Shown here: piece after piece, positions 33,166-41,690 of the stretch
Layout of the letters: every line of letters begins with the position of its first letter
Numbering within the stretch: position 1 is the first letter of the stretch
Assembly: GCA_902805635.1 (NCBI GenBank)
Contig: CADCTC010000137.1
Location: 1-49,711 of the forward strand
Length of the DNA stretch: 49,711 bases
Reading direction: 5' to 3'
From: an uncultured Chloroflexota bacterium
GTDB taxonomy: Bacteria > Chloroflexota > UBA11872 > UBA12225
Notes under the pieces: generated by a model
Told to the model about the DNA's origin: nothing
Seen by the model: only the letters and a program-made list of their open reading frames with translations
Database searches by the model: none
Position numbers and translations under genes: made by a program

Positions 33166-34389
33166 ATGAACTGGTGTCCAGAGCACACGCAGCTGGCGCG
33201 CAGGACCGACTGGAATGCGTTGCCCATCCAACGGCGGGCGCTGGTGCGGTTGGGACTAGCCGGGAGCCTGCTGCTTGCCGGGGCTGCCGGGATCGTTGCG
33301 GCTGTTCGCCCTGGTGCGGCGTACGCGCACGATGCGCTGGCGGAGATTTTGGGGATCACCGTCTTGGGTGAAGGCGCCGTGGCCGTGCGGCCCGACGCCG
33401 CCACGCTGCGCCTTGGTGTGGAGGCTAACGCCCCCTCGCCGGCAGGGGCATTGACCCAGGCCCAGCAAGGCGCCGAGCGCGTGCTGCAGCGGCTGCGCAA
33501 TGCAGGCGTGGCGGAGAGCGACGTGCAGACCGGAGGGTTGAACGTCTTCCCCATCCAAATGGAAGGCATGGGACGTGGACCCGCACCATCTGGTCCGGGC
33601 GCCCCGCCGGCGCCGGCCACCGTCTATCGCGGCAGCGTCTCCATCACCGTGCGGGTGCGCGACGCGTCACGCGCCGGGCAGCTGCTGGACGTGGCGATCC
33701 AGGCAGGGGCAACCTCTGTGAGCGAGCTAACCTTTGGCGCCGCCAACACCGCGGCGCTGCGCCGCGAGGCGCTGGCCGTCGCCATCCGCGACGCTCGTCC
33801 AAAGGCGGAAGCCGCCGCCGCCGCTGCCGGTCTGACACTGGGCGGCGTGCGCTCGGTGGTCGAACAACCGTATGGCGGTCCGCGCCTGGGTGGCGCAGGA
33901 GGCATGGGCGGGGGTGCTGCCGAGGGCATCGCGCCCGGCCAGTTGGAGGTGGCGACGCAAGCACAGGTGACCTACGACGTGGTCCGGCCCAGCGCCGGTG
34001 CCAGTGCCGGTGCCGGGCAGCTAGCCCCGACCGTGGGTACCGCGTCGGTGCCGTTGGAACCGGTGGGACGCGCGGCGGTGTCCGGCACGGTGACCGCCAG
34101 AGGCACGGAACAGGGCACGACACTGGTCTTGATCGCCAACGGCCTGGAGCCGGGAGTCACCTATCGGGCGCAGCTCCAGGTCCGCGGCGCCGCCAGCTTC
34201 GGCACGCTAGGTGAGCTGGTGGCGGACACCCAGGGCCGCGCGCAGCTCACTGCCACCGAGGCGCGCGTCTCCGCCTCCGGCGCGCCCACGCCGCTCGATT
34301 ACGTCGCGCTGGTTGACGGTGAGCACGTCATCTCGGTCGTCCTGCCTGGGACAGGAGTGGTGGCGGAGGCCGTAGTCCCGCGGGCATAG
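33166..34389 (+). CDS. Secreted SIMPL-domain (DUF541) protein
   Basis: 407 residues; GGGAGAAG before the ATG. A basic start and hydrophobic helix (about 27-46, VRLGLAGSLLLAGAAGIVAAV) ending near AAYAHDA suggest export. The SIMPL fold follows: ITVLGEGAVAVRPDAATLRLGVEA (about 63-87), NAGVAESDVQTGGLNVFP, SVSITVRVRDASRAGQLLDVAIQAGATSVSELTFG and AVAIRDARPKAEAAAAAAGL. The C-terminal 110 residues (after about 285) are a separate beta-rich domain with EQGTTLVLIANGLEPGVTY, like CHRD-type folds. SIMPL proteins have no agreed activity. Confidence 0.82.
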   Translation: MNWCPEHTQLARRTDWNALPIQRRALVRLGLAGSLLLAGAAGIVAAVRPGAAYAHDALAEILGITVLGEGAVAVRPDAATLRLGVEANAPSPAGALTQAQQGAERVLQRLRNAGVAESDVQTGGLNVFPIQMEGMGRGPAPSGPGAPPAPATVYRGSVSITVRVRDASRAGQLLDVAIQAGATSVSELTFGAANTAALRREALAVAIRDARPKAEAAAAAAGLTLGGVRSVVEQPYGGPRLGGAGGMGGGAAEGIAPGQLEVATQAQVTYDVVRPSAGASAGAGQLAPTVGTASVPLEPVGRAAVSGTVTARGTEQGTTLVLIANGLEPGVTYRAQLQVRGAASFGTLGELVADTQGRAQLTATEARVSASGAPTPLDYVALVDGEHVISVVLPGTGVVAEAVVPRA

Positions 34390-34414
34390 CGACGCGTACT
34401 ACAATGCGACTTCT

Positions 34415-35143
34415 ATGACTGCCTCAGGGGACCCTGCCGGGCCCAGCACGCCAGGCGCGGCCCGCTCTGCGCTGCGCATCCTGTTGACCGGCGCGTCTCA
34501 TTCACTCGGCTCAGCCGCCGCGGCTGCATTGCGTGGGGCCAGCTACGAAGTAGACACGACGGGCACGGAGCTCACCGACCCGGCGGCGGTAAATACGCTG
34601 GTGGATGGCGCGTCCGCCATTGTGCACCTTGCGCCGCTGGCAATTGCGGGTGTGCCGGAGGCGGCGCAGACCGGCGAGCTGCTGGATGAGGCAGCGCGCG
34701 GTACGCACGTGCTGATGAAGGCTGCCCTAGACGCGGGGGTGCGGTACGTGGTCCAGGGCAGCACCTTGGCTATCATGGATGCGTACGGTGACGACCTGGA
34801 GGTCACCGAGCAGTGGCGGCCGCGCCCGCGGCCGGAGCCGGCGCAGCTGGCGCCGTACCTGGCCGAGCTGGTGACGCGCGAGTTCACACGCGATCCGGCG
34901 CTGCCGCACTGGCTGCACGCCATCTGCCTGCGCTTCGCGCCACTGGACGGCCCGGATGCGCTGCGGCCCGAAGATGCCGGCACCGCCATCGTGCAGGCGC
35001 TGGCTACTCTGCTGGGCGGCGAGTCGCGTGCCGCTGCGCGGGGACACTTCTGGCAGGTGCTGCACGTGGCGGCGCCGGCCCCCACGGCACGCTACTCGTC
35101 GCACGCGGCGGCGCGGACCATTGGCTACGGAGTGGCGCAATGA
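34415..35143 (+). CDS. Degenerate extended SDR (NAD-dependent epimerase-like)
   Basis: 242 residues. Rossmann start RILLTGASHSLGSAAAAAL (about 21-39) lacks the middle glycine of TGxxGxxG (His instead), and the catalytic YxxxK is YLAEL, so Lys is gone. SAIVHLAPLAI and GVRYVVQGSTLAIMDAYG are otherwise typical of epimerase/dehydratase SDRs. It may bind a nucleotide without catalysing, or serve as a partner subunit to the next gene, which it overlaps by ATGA. 25 bases after the SIMPL gene. Confidence 0.78.
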   Translation: MTASGDPAGPSTPGAARSALRILLTGASHSLGSAAAAALRGASYEVDTTGTELTDPAAVNTLVDGASAIVHLAPLAIAGVPEAAQTGELLDEAARGTHVLMKAALDAGVRYVVQGSTLAIMDAYGDDLEVTEQWRPRPRPEPAQLAPYLAELVTREFTRDPALPHWLHAICLRFAPLDGPDALRPEDAGTAIVQALATLLGGESRAAARGHFWQVLHVAAPAPTARYSSHAAARTIGYGVAQ

Positions 35144-35940
35144 AGCTGGTGCTGTACGGCGTGGGCGGGCCGGTGGGCGAAGCGGCCATCGGCGGGCTGG
35201 AGCCGCACCATCAGCTGCGCCTGGCCGACATCCGGCCGCCGGACCAGCCGCACCCGCGCCTGGCCGAAGCGAGCCGGCGCGCGGATGACTGGCCCATGCG
35301 CCCCCACCGGCGCGAGCACGAGTTCGTGCAGGTGGACGTGACCCGGCCGGACCAAGTCCTGGCGGCGGCCGAGGGTATGGATGCCATCGTTAACCTGAGC
35401 GTGATCCGCCCCGACCCGGTGCTGAGCTTCCGCGTCAACATGCTGGGCGCCTACAACGTCATGCGCGCTGCCGTCGCGCATGGCATAAAGCGCGTGGTGC
35501 ACACCGGGCCGGAGGTGATCATCGGCGGCTACTGGAACGACTTCGACATCAACGTCGAAGCGCCGCCGCGCCCAGGCACCAATTACTACCTCTTGACCAA
35601 GTACGTGGGCCAGGAGGTGGTGCGCTCCTTCGCGGAGCACCACGCGCTGGAGGTGGTGGCGCTCTATTTCCACGTCTTCCAGCCGTCCGACGCCGCCGAG
35701 CCGATGCGCAGCGCGTCGCCGTTCCTGGTGTCCTGGGAGGACACCGGTCGCGCTTTCCGTGCTGCGGTAGAGGCGCCGCCGATGCCCAACCGCTACGAGC
35801 CGTTCATCATCACCGGCACTCTGCCGCACGGCAAGTTCAGCGCGGAGAAAGCGCACCGCCTGCTGGGCTGGCAGCCGCAGCACTCCTTCCCCGGCCACTG
35901 GCAGCGCCGCAATCCCCGACCTGCTCCAACACAACCCTGA
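35140..35940 (+). CDS. Extended SDR, NAD-dependent epimerase/uronate dehydrogenase-like
   Basis: 266 residues from the ATG that overlaps the preceding stop; a longer frame reaching 34813 is antisense-like noise. YGVGGPVGEAAI (about 5-16) gives a proper GxxGxxG NAD site, D-V-T after the second strand, AIVNLSVIRPDPV the following strand and NYYLLTKYVGQEVV the YxxxK (Y-L-L-T-K) active site. Short C-terminal substrate part. Similar proteins oxidise uronates or epimerise sugars, in line with the neighbourhood; the exact reaction is unknown. Coupled to the degenerate SDR just upstream and followed by a CE7-type esterase. Confidence 0.85.
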   Translation: MKLVLYGVGGPVGEAAIGGLEPHHQLRLADIRPPDQPHPRLAEASRRADDWPMRPHRREHEFVQVDVTRPDQVLAAAEGMDAIVNLSVIRPDPVLSFRVNMLGAYNVMRAAVAHGIKRVVHTGPEVIIGGYWNDFDINVEAPPRPGTNYYLLTKYVGQEVVRSFAEHHALEVVALYFHVFQPSDAAEPMRSASPFLVSWEDTGRAFRAAVEAPPMPNRYEPFIITGTLPHGKFSAEKAHRLLGWQPQHSFPGHWQRRNPRPAPTQP

Positions 35941-35988
35941 GCGTTACGTGAACCCGACGGCACAAGACTGGTCTGAGGAGACACCCTG

Positions 35989-36975
35989 ATGCCACTCGTC
36001 GATTGGGATCTGCCGCGCCTGCGCGAGTACCGGCCGCCACTGACGCGGGAGCCGGACTTTGACGCGTTCTGGGATGAGACGCTGCGCCAGGCGGGCGGCA
36101 TCGCGCTGGAGTCGCAGGTTGTGCCGGTGGAGGACTATCCGGTGCCGGACGCCCGCGTGGCGCGGGGCTACTTCACCGGCTGGGCCGGCGCGCGCATTTG
36201 CGGTTGGTGGCTGACGCCGCCCGACTGGGCGCCCGGTGCGCGAGAAGGGCGCCGGCCAACCATGGTGTTCTACCACGGCTACAGCGGCAACAAAGGGCAG
36301 GCCGACCAGTATCTGGGCTGGGTGCTGCAGGGCTACAACGTCTTTGCGGTGGATACGCGCGGCCAGGCGGGCGAAAGCACCGACCCCAAGGGTTATCCGG
36401 GGGGGCACGCCACCGGCTGGATGACGCAGGGCATCCTGGATCCGCGCGAGTACTACTACCGCGGGGCGTACGTGGATTGCGTGCGCGCGCTGGACTTTGT
36501 CTGTGCCCAGCCGGAGGTAGACCCGCAGCGGATCGGGTTGACGGGCGGCAGCCAGGGCGGGGCGCTGACGCTGGCCGTGGCGGCGTTGGACCCACAGAAG
36601 CGTGCCAGAGTGGCAATGCCCGACGTGCCGTACCTGTGCCACTTCCGCCGTTCGGTGGACGTGGCGTCGCAGGGGCCCTACCCGGAGATCGCGGCCTATT
36701 GCCGTCACTGGCCGCAGCACGAGGAGCAGGTCTTCCGCACGCTGTCGTACTTCGACAACATGAACCTGGCGGAGCGGATCAGCTGTCCGGTGCTGATGAA
36801 CGTGGGGCTGCAAGACGTGGTTTGCCCGCCGTCCACCATCTACGCCGCGTTCAACCACCTGGGCGCCGAGACGCGCGAGATGAAGGTGTTCCCCTACAAC
36901 GGCCACGAGGGCAACCCCACGCACTTGCTGGACAAACTGCGCTGGGCGCGCCGCTACGTGTACGACGCGCGCTGA
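35989..36975 (+). CDS. Acetyl-xylan-esterase-like hydrolase (CE7/AXE1)
   Basis: 328 residues, the standard size. Alpha/beta hydrolase that removes acetyl groups from carbohydrates; CE7 members also act on cephalosporin C. FYHGYSGNKGQADQYLGW holds the oxyanion region, TGGSQGG (S188 nucleophile) the elbow, LQDVVCPPST the Asp and GHEG the His. DTRGQAGES is the CE7 signature block. No signal peptide, so it acts in the cytoplasm on imported acetylated sugars. Same strand as the SDR pair 48 bases upstream, plausibly one operon. Confidence 0.92.
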   Translation: MPLVDWDLPRLREYRPPLTREPDFDAFWDETLRQAGGIALESQVVPVEDYPVPDARVARGYFTGWAGARICGWWLTPPDWAPGAREGRRPTMVFYHGYSGNKGQADQYLGWVLQGYNVFAVDTRGQAGESTDPKGYPGGHATGWMTQGILDPREYYYRGAYVDCVRALDFVCAQPEVDPQRIGLTGGSQGGALTLAVAALDPQKRARVAMPDVPYLCHFRRSVDVASQGPYPEIAAYCRHWPQHEEQVFRTLSYFDNMNLAERISCPVLMNVGLQDVVCPPSTIYAAFNHLGAETREMKVFPYNGHEGNPTHLLDKLRWARRYVYDAR

Positions 36976-37055
36976 TCCACTGATCCCGGCGCCCCTGGTG
37001 GGGACGCCCACAGTGGCAGGGCAGAACTCGGAGCGTGCCGCGCCGTTGCTGTCTA

Positions 37056-37061
37056 TTGACA
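37056..37061 (+). promoter_or_regulatory. Perfect -35 hexamer before the amidase
   Basis: TTGACA at 37056-37061 lies inside the small inverted repeat TGTCTATTGACAGACA. Candidate -10 hexamers (TATCTG 37077-37082) are spaced 15 bp, shorter than ideal. Confidence 0.3.
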
Positions 37062-37088
37062 GACAACGCACGGGAGTATCTGCCTATC

Positions 37089-38447
37089 ATGAGTGCGGCA
37101 CGCGGACTCGCGGCGCTAGGCTGCGCCGCGGCATTGCTGGCGACCACGGGATGGGGCGCCGCGCTGCCGGCGGCGGCGCAGGGCATGCGGGTGGTGATCG
37201 ACCCCGGCCACGGCGGGAGTGACCCAGGCGCTGTGAGCACGCTCCTGGCGCAGCCGGAAAAGGCCGTCGCGCTGCGGCTGGGCCTGCTGGTAGGGGCTGC
37301 GTTGGAGCGACGTGGCGTGGGCGTGGTGTACACGCGCAGCGACGACCGCGACGTGGCGCTGGAGCAGCGCGCCTCGCTGCCGGCGCGCGCCGGGGCGCAG
37401 GCGCTGCTTAGCCTGCACCTGAACGCCGCGCCAAACGCCGGGGCATCCGGCGCGGAAGCGTGGTACGGCGAGGCCGCAGGAGGCCAGGAGCTGGCTGGGG
37501 CGGTGTTGGGCGCGCTGGCCGGACCGTTGCGCGAGGCGGGCTCGCCGGTGCGCGGACTGCGGGCGGGACCAAACCTGGCTGTGCTGCGTGGCAGCGCGCC
37601 GGCCGCGCTGCTGGAGCTGGGTTACATCTCCAATGCAGACGACGCGCGGCTGCTGGGACAAGACCGTTATTTGGTGGCTGCTGCCGAAGCGACCGCCGAG
37701 GGCGTGGCGCGCTTCGCGCGGACGCGTCCCGCAGCGGCGGCTGCGCGGGCGACGGTGAGCAGCGGCCCGTCCCGGACATTACCGCTGGCCTGGCCGCAGG
37801 TGTACTTCGCACAGGCCGGTGATACGCTGGCGGCGGTCGCCGCGCGGGCCGGCGTGCCGCTGGACCAGTTGCGTGCGCTCAACGCTGCGGTGGCGGCCGG
37901 CGCCCTGCAAGTGGGCCAGCCCGTGCAGGTGCGTGGCTCAGGCGCAGACGGCGCCGAGCGGGGGGCGCAGCAGCCAGGCCACGCACCGCAGCCGGCGGCG
38001 CCGGTTCTCGTCGCGTCGTATCGCACGCGGGCATCGCTCGCCCCGGCAGCCCCCGCTGCCCCGAAGGCGCCTGCTGGAACTGTTGCCAGCCGTGCAAGCG
38101 GGCCGAACAATGCGCCGTCGGTTGCGCCTTTGGCGAAACCAACAGCTGACGCGCACGTCATGCGACCCGGCGAGACCCTGGGCGAAGTGGCGCAGCGCTA
38201 CGGGGTGGGCGCGGCAGACCTGGCGCAGTGGAATGGCGTAGCCGACCCGCACTGGGTCCAGGCGGGCAAGCGCTTGCGCCTGGCTCCGCCGCCGCCACCA
38301 CCCGGCGCTGCCTACGCGGTACGTACCGGTGACACGCTATCCGCACTAGCGCGTGAGTGGGGCGTGACGGCGGAGGCGATCCGGCGTCGCAATGGACTGA
38401 CTGAGGATCGGCCCCTGCTGGCGGGCGTGACCATCACGCGACCATAG
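37089..38447 (+). CDS. N-acetylmuramoyl-L-alanine amidase with three LysM-like domains
   Basis: 452 residues from ATG 37089 (a start at 37035 adds 18). Cleaves the amide between muramic acid and peptide in the cell wall. The start MSAARGLAALGCAAALLATTGWGAALPAAAQ is a signal peptide with an AAAQ-type cleavage site. The Amidase_3 fold has zinc ligands in IDPGHGGSDPGA (His), SLHLNA (His) and LLELGYISN (catalytic Glu). Pro/Ala linkers then carry LysM-like repeats, one after residue 230 (YFAQAGDTLAAVAARAGV) and two at the C-terminus (HVMRPGETLGEVAQRYGV and YAVRTGDTLSALAREWGV). Outward, wall-bound enzyme. Confidence 0.92.
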   Translation: MSAARGLAALGCAAALLATTGWGAALPAAAQGMRVVIDPGHGGSDPGAVSTLLAQPEKAVALRLGLLVGAALERRGVGVVYTRSDDRDVALEQRASLPARAGAQALLSLHLNAAPNAGASGAEAWYGEAAGGQELAGAVLGALAGPLREAGSPVRGLRAGPNLAVLRGSAPAALLELGYISNADDARLLGQDRYLVAAAEATAEGVARFARTRPAAAAARATVSSGPSRTLPLAWPQVYFAQAGDTLAAVAARAGVPLDQLRALNAAVAAGALQVGQPVQVRGSGADGAERGAQQPGHAPQPAAPVLVASYRTRASLAPAAPAAPKAPAGTVASRASGPNNAPSVAPLAKPTADAHVMRPGETLGEVAQRYGVGAADLAQWNGVADPHWVQAGKRLRLAPPPPPPGAAYAVRTGDTLSALAREWGVTAEAIRRRNGLTEDRPLLAGVTITRP

Positions 38448-38461
38448 CGCCGGCCGCCGGG

Positions 38462-39949
38462 TCAGTGAGCGGCGGCGGGGTCGAACTGGGTTGGGGCCGG
38501 TGTGTACGGGATGCGGACGCCGCCCTTGAGCACGGCTTCGACGCCGCCACCCTCCTGGATGCGGCGGCGCTGGTCGGCCTTGGCGCGCGCGTCGATGCCC
38601 TCCGGCGTCTCCGGGGTAACGATGGCGCGTAGCTCGGCGGCGCACGCCGCCACTGCCGCGGCGTGGGCCGGGTCAGCGGCCAGGTCGCGCGTCTCATCCG
38701 GGTCGGCCAGCATGTCGAAGAGTTGGGGCGTAGAGCCGACGTACTCTACGTACTTGTAGCGCTCGTTGCGCACCATGTACATCGCGCTGGGCGAGAAGAT
38801 GGCGTGGTACTCGGAGAAGACGGTGCGGGGCTGGTCCGACTCCTGTGCAATCCGGAGCAGCGAGCGGCCCGGCAGCGACGCGTCTTCCGGCTGGGGCGAC
38901 ACGCCGGTGGCGTCCAAGACGGTGGGGAAGCAGTCCACCAGCGAAACGTTGGTGCGCACCGTCTTTCCCCGCGGCACACCCGGGCCGGCGAGCAGCATCG
39001 GCACGCCGGCCGAGCCCTCGTAGAGCACGCTCTTCCACCACAGGCCGTGCTCGCCCATCATGTCGCCGTGGTCGGTGGTGTAGACGATGCGCGTGTTCTC
39101 CTCCAGGCCCGCCTCGCGCAGCGCGCCGAGCACCAACCCGACCTGATCATCCAGGTACGAGCACATGGCGTAGTACGCCTGCAGCGCGGTGCGCACGGTG
39201 TGCTCATCGAACGGCTCGTCCAGCGCCTGCTGGGCGCGCTTGGCGTCGATCACCGGGTGGCGCGGCCACTCATCCTGGCGCCACTGCACGGGCAGCGGGA
39301 AGGAGTCCAGCGGGTATCGCTGTAGGTATTCCTCCGGCGCCTGGAGTGGGAAGTGCGGCTCGACGAACGAGACGAACAGCGCCCACGGTTTGGCCTGTGA
39401 GGTGCCCTCTTGCTTGAGCCAGCGCACGGCTTCGGCGGCGATGGCCTGGTCGTAGCGCGTGTACTCCGACTCGCCCTCCTTCACGTCGATCACGTGGTGG
39501 CGCGACGTGGCACGCACAGGCATGCCGCCGCGCAGCAGGCCGTAGAGGTCGCCCACGCCGTCCAGCACGTGCATGGGCAGACGCTGGTCGGTGAAGCCGG
39601 ACGGGTCGCCCACCTTGCGATAGTGCAGCTTGCCGATGGTGGTGACCAGGTGCCCGGCGTTGGTCAGTCGGTGGCCCCAACTCGGCGCCTCGGTACCAAC
39701 GTACGGCGTGGCGTTGTCCCAGGAGTTGATGGTGTGGGCGTAGCGGCCGGTGGCAAGGCAGGCGCGCGCGGGGACGCAGATGGGGAAGTTGGTGTAGGCG
39801 TTGGTGAAAAGGGTCCCGCGCGCCGCCAGCGCGTCCAGGTGCGGCGTGTGCATAAAGGAGGCGCCGTAGCAGCCTAGCGCCTTGCGGGTGTGCTCGTCGG
39901 AGCAGATAAAGAGGACGTTGGTGGGTTTGGACGGTTCGGGTGTGCTCAT
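38462..39949 (-). CDS. Type I sulfatase, sulfatase 5
   Basis: 495 residues. NVLFICSDEHTRK has the first metal-site Asp, FPIC-VPAR the formylglycine motif followed by ACLATGR, TIGKLHY the later block and YTTDHGDMMGEHGLWWK the second metal site, like choline-sulfatase-type enzymes. QLFDMLADPDETRDLAADP is the C-terminal family motif. No signal peptide. Ends 14 bases from the amidase stop, convergent with it. Substrate unknown. Confidence 0.9.
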   Translation of the reverse strand: MSTPEPSKPTNVLFICSDEHTRKALGCYGASFMHTPHLDALAARGTLFTNAYTNFPICVPARACLATGRYAHTINSWDNATPYVGTEAPSWGHRLTNAGHLVTTIGKLHYRKVGDPSGFTDQRLPMHVLDGVGDLYGLLRGGMPVRATSRHHVIDVKEGESEYTRYDQAIAAEAVRWLKQEGTSQAKPWALFVSFVEPHFPLQAPEEYLQRYPLDSFPLPVQWRQDEWPRHPVIDAKRAQQALDEPFDEHTVRTALQAYYAMCSYLDDQVGLVLGALREAGLEENTRIVYTTDHGDMMGEHGLWWKSVLYEGSAGVPMLLAGPGVPRGKTVRTNVSLVDCFPTVLDATGVSPQPEDASLPGRSLLRIAQESDQPRTVFSEYHAIFSPSAMYMVRNERYKYVEYVGSTPQLFDMLADPDETRDLAADPAHAAAVAACAAELRAIVTPETPEGIDARAKADQRRRIQEGGGVEAVLKGGVRIPYTPAPTQFDPAAAH

Positions 39950-39961
39950 GTGAGAGGCATG

Positions 39962-40279
39962 CTACCGGTCGCGCTGCTTCTCTCGCGCCGTTTCACCTCC
40001 GGTGATGGCGGTGGCCCTGGCGGCTTGGGCGGCCGACATGGTCACTGCTCCTCGTCGGTTGGCTGGACCTGGCCGAGCAGTGGACCGAGACACAGCCCGG
40101 CGCACGGCGAGCTTCACCAGGTGCTCGCCGCTACGCGGGCTCTTCACCTTATGGACCGGCATGCGCTCGCGCTGCTTCCGAAGCCGCTCGTCGCGCCGGT
40201 TCTGCCGCTCGTCGATCTCCATGGCCAGTGTTTTCAGTCTATCGCGCGCTAGCGCAATAAAAGGCAAACGCTTTGCCAC
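39962..40279 (-). CDS. Small basic hypothetical protein (weak support)
   Basis: 105 residues from GTG 40279, or 86 from ATG 40222 (MEIDERQNRRDERLRKQRERM). Very rich in Arg and Lys, helical, with no recognised domain. It ends 12 bases before the sulfatase 5 start on the same strand. No Shine-Dalgarno. It could be real or one of many open frames created by high GC. Confidence 0.3.
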   Translation of the reverse strand: MAKRLPFIALARDRLKTLAMEIDERQNRRDERLRKQRERMPVHKVKSPRSGEHLVKLAVRRAVSRSTARPGPANRRGAVTMSAAQAARATAITGGETAREKQRDR

Positions 40280-40311
40280 CCGTGATCGGTGCGCGGCTCA
40301 ATTGGCCATGG

Positions 40312-40422
40312 TCATCGCCGTGGACGGCCCTTCCGCCACGCGCTGAAGGCAGCCCACGCCATGCCGGCGAGGACACCAGCGGCGACGGCGTAGAGCTGCC
40401 AGGCGACGTTAATACCTTCCAT
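40312..40422 (-). CDS. 36-residue single-TM peptide (putative)
   Basis: Starts MEGINVAWQLYAVAAGVLAG and ends FSAWRKGRPRR: one hydrophobic helix (about 7-27) and a positive tail that would stay in the cytoplasm. Divergent from the GHMP kinase. No strong ribosome-binding site. The clean helix-plus-positive-tail pattern makes it more credible than its length suggests. Confidence 0.4.
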   Translation of the reverse strand: MEGINVAWQLYAVAAGVLAGMAWAAFSAWRKGRPRR

Positions 40423-40487
40423 CTTATGACCGTTAGCCACTCTCAGGCTTACCGGTGGGGCAGGGTAGCAGGTATCCTGCCGGCGCG

Positions 40488-41600
40488 ATGGCAGCTTCCG
40501 TAGGCTCTGCAGGCTCCGAAGGGGCAATAGGGTTCGTTGAGTCGGCAGAGGTGCGCGCACGTGCGCCGATCCGGCTGGACCTTGCGGGTGGGTGGACCGA
40601 CGTGCCGCCGTTCTCGGTGCGGGAAGGTGGGGCGGTGGTGAACGTGGCGATCAACCGCTACTGCTACGTCACGGCGCGACGGCGCGAGCGCGGGGTGGTG
40701 GTATATTCGGCCGATTTCGACGAGCGGGCGGAGGCGGCGACACCCGATCTGCTGCCCGCTGCCGGTGGGCTGGCGCTGCTGCGGGCGTCACTGCTGGTGG
40801 CGCAGGACGAGGCTGGCGCTCGCATCGGCCTGGATAGTGGCGACGGTGGTGGCAGCGGCTTGGAGCTCTTCGTGCGGTGCGACGCGCCGCCGGGGTCGGG
40901 CACGGGGTCGTCCGCGTCGGTGGGTGTGGCGGTGGCGGGGGCCGTCGCGGCGTGCCTGGGGCGGCCGCTTGCGCCGCACGAGGCGGCGCTGCGGGCGATC
41001 CGCGCCGAGCGCGAGCACCTGCGCGTGGCGGGCGGGACGCAGGACCAGTACGCCGCGGCGCACGGTGGGGCGAGCTACATGGCCTTCAATGACCCGGTGG
41101 CGCACATCAGTTCGCTGCGTCTGGCGCCCGGGACGGTGGCCGAGCTAGAGAAGCGCCTGGTGTTGGTGTACACCGGCGTCTCGCGCGTGTCGGGCGGCAT
41201 CGTGTCCAACGTGATGGGCGCCTACGACGCTCACGAGCCGAAGACCGTGGCGGCACTGCGCACGCTGCGCCGCCTGGCGGACGACCTCAAGGGCGCCCTG
41301 CTGCACGGGGACGTGGACGCGCTGGGGAACATGATGGCCGAGAACTGGCGCTGCCAGAAAGACCTGCATGCCTCGGTGACCAGCGCGGCGATAGACCAGT
41401 TGTACGATCGGGCACTGGCGGCCGGGGCACTAGGTGGCAAGGCGCTGGGCGCTGGCGGTGGCGGCTGCTTGCTCTTTCTGGCCGCCGCGGACCGAGAACA
41501 CGAGCTGCGCGCAGCACTGGCCGCGCAGGGCACGCAGCCATTGGACTTCAGCCTGGAGTGGGGCGGCTTGCAGGTGTGGCGCGCGCCAGTGCCGTCCTGA
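40488..41600 (+). CDS. GHMP-family sugar kinase (heptose/fucose kinase-like)
   Basis: 370 residues from ATG 40488. Phosphorylates a free or phosphorylated sugar with ATP in the cytoplasm. RAPIRLDLAGGWTDVPPFS near the N-terminus is the substrate motif of D-glycero-D-manno-heptose 7-phosphate and L-fucose kinases; PPGSGTGSSASVGVAVAGA is the GHMP ATP loop; GGTQDQYAAAHGG the next block; KALGAGGGGCLLF the C-terminal glycine loop. There is no heptose pathway around, so it may serve sugar salvage. Same strand as the histidine kinase that follows 90 bases later. Confidence 0.87.
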   Translation: MAASVGSAGSEGAIGFVESAEVRARAPIRLDLAGGWTDVPPFSVREGGAVVNVAINRYCYVTARRRERGVVVYSADFDERAEAATPDLLPAAGGLALLRASLLVAQDEAGARIGLDSGDGGGSGLELFVRCDAPPGSGTGSSASVGVAVAGAVAACLGRPLAPHEAALRAIRAEREHLRVAGGTQDQYAAAHGGASYMAFNDPVAHISSLRLAPGTVAELEKRLVLVYTGVSRVSGGIVSNVMGAYDAHEPKTVAALRTLRRLADDLKGALLHGDVDALGNMMAENWRCQKDLHASVTSAAIDQLYDRALAAGALGGKALGAGGGGCLLFLAAADREHELRAALAAQGTQPLDFSLEWGGLQVWRAPVPS

Positions 41601-41690
41601 GACTTTTTGACAGAACCAAGACGAGACGTGTCGTACCTTGAGCTCAGTGCGCCACGTATTCATAGCCATGGGTGCTGGTCAAGGAGTGTC

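Noticed and set aside
34813..35139. N-terminal extension of the second SDR
   Set aside because: It overlaps the first SDR gene out of frame and reads as Arg/Ala noise; the Rossmann motif starts right after ATG 35140.
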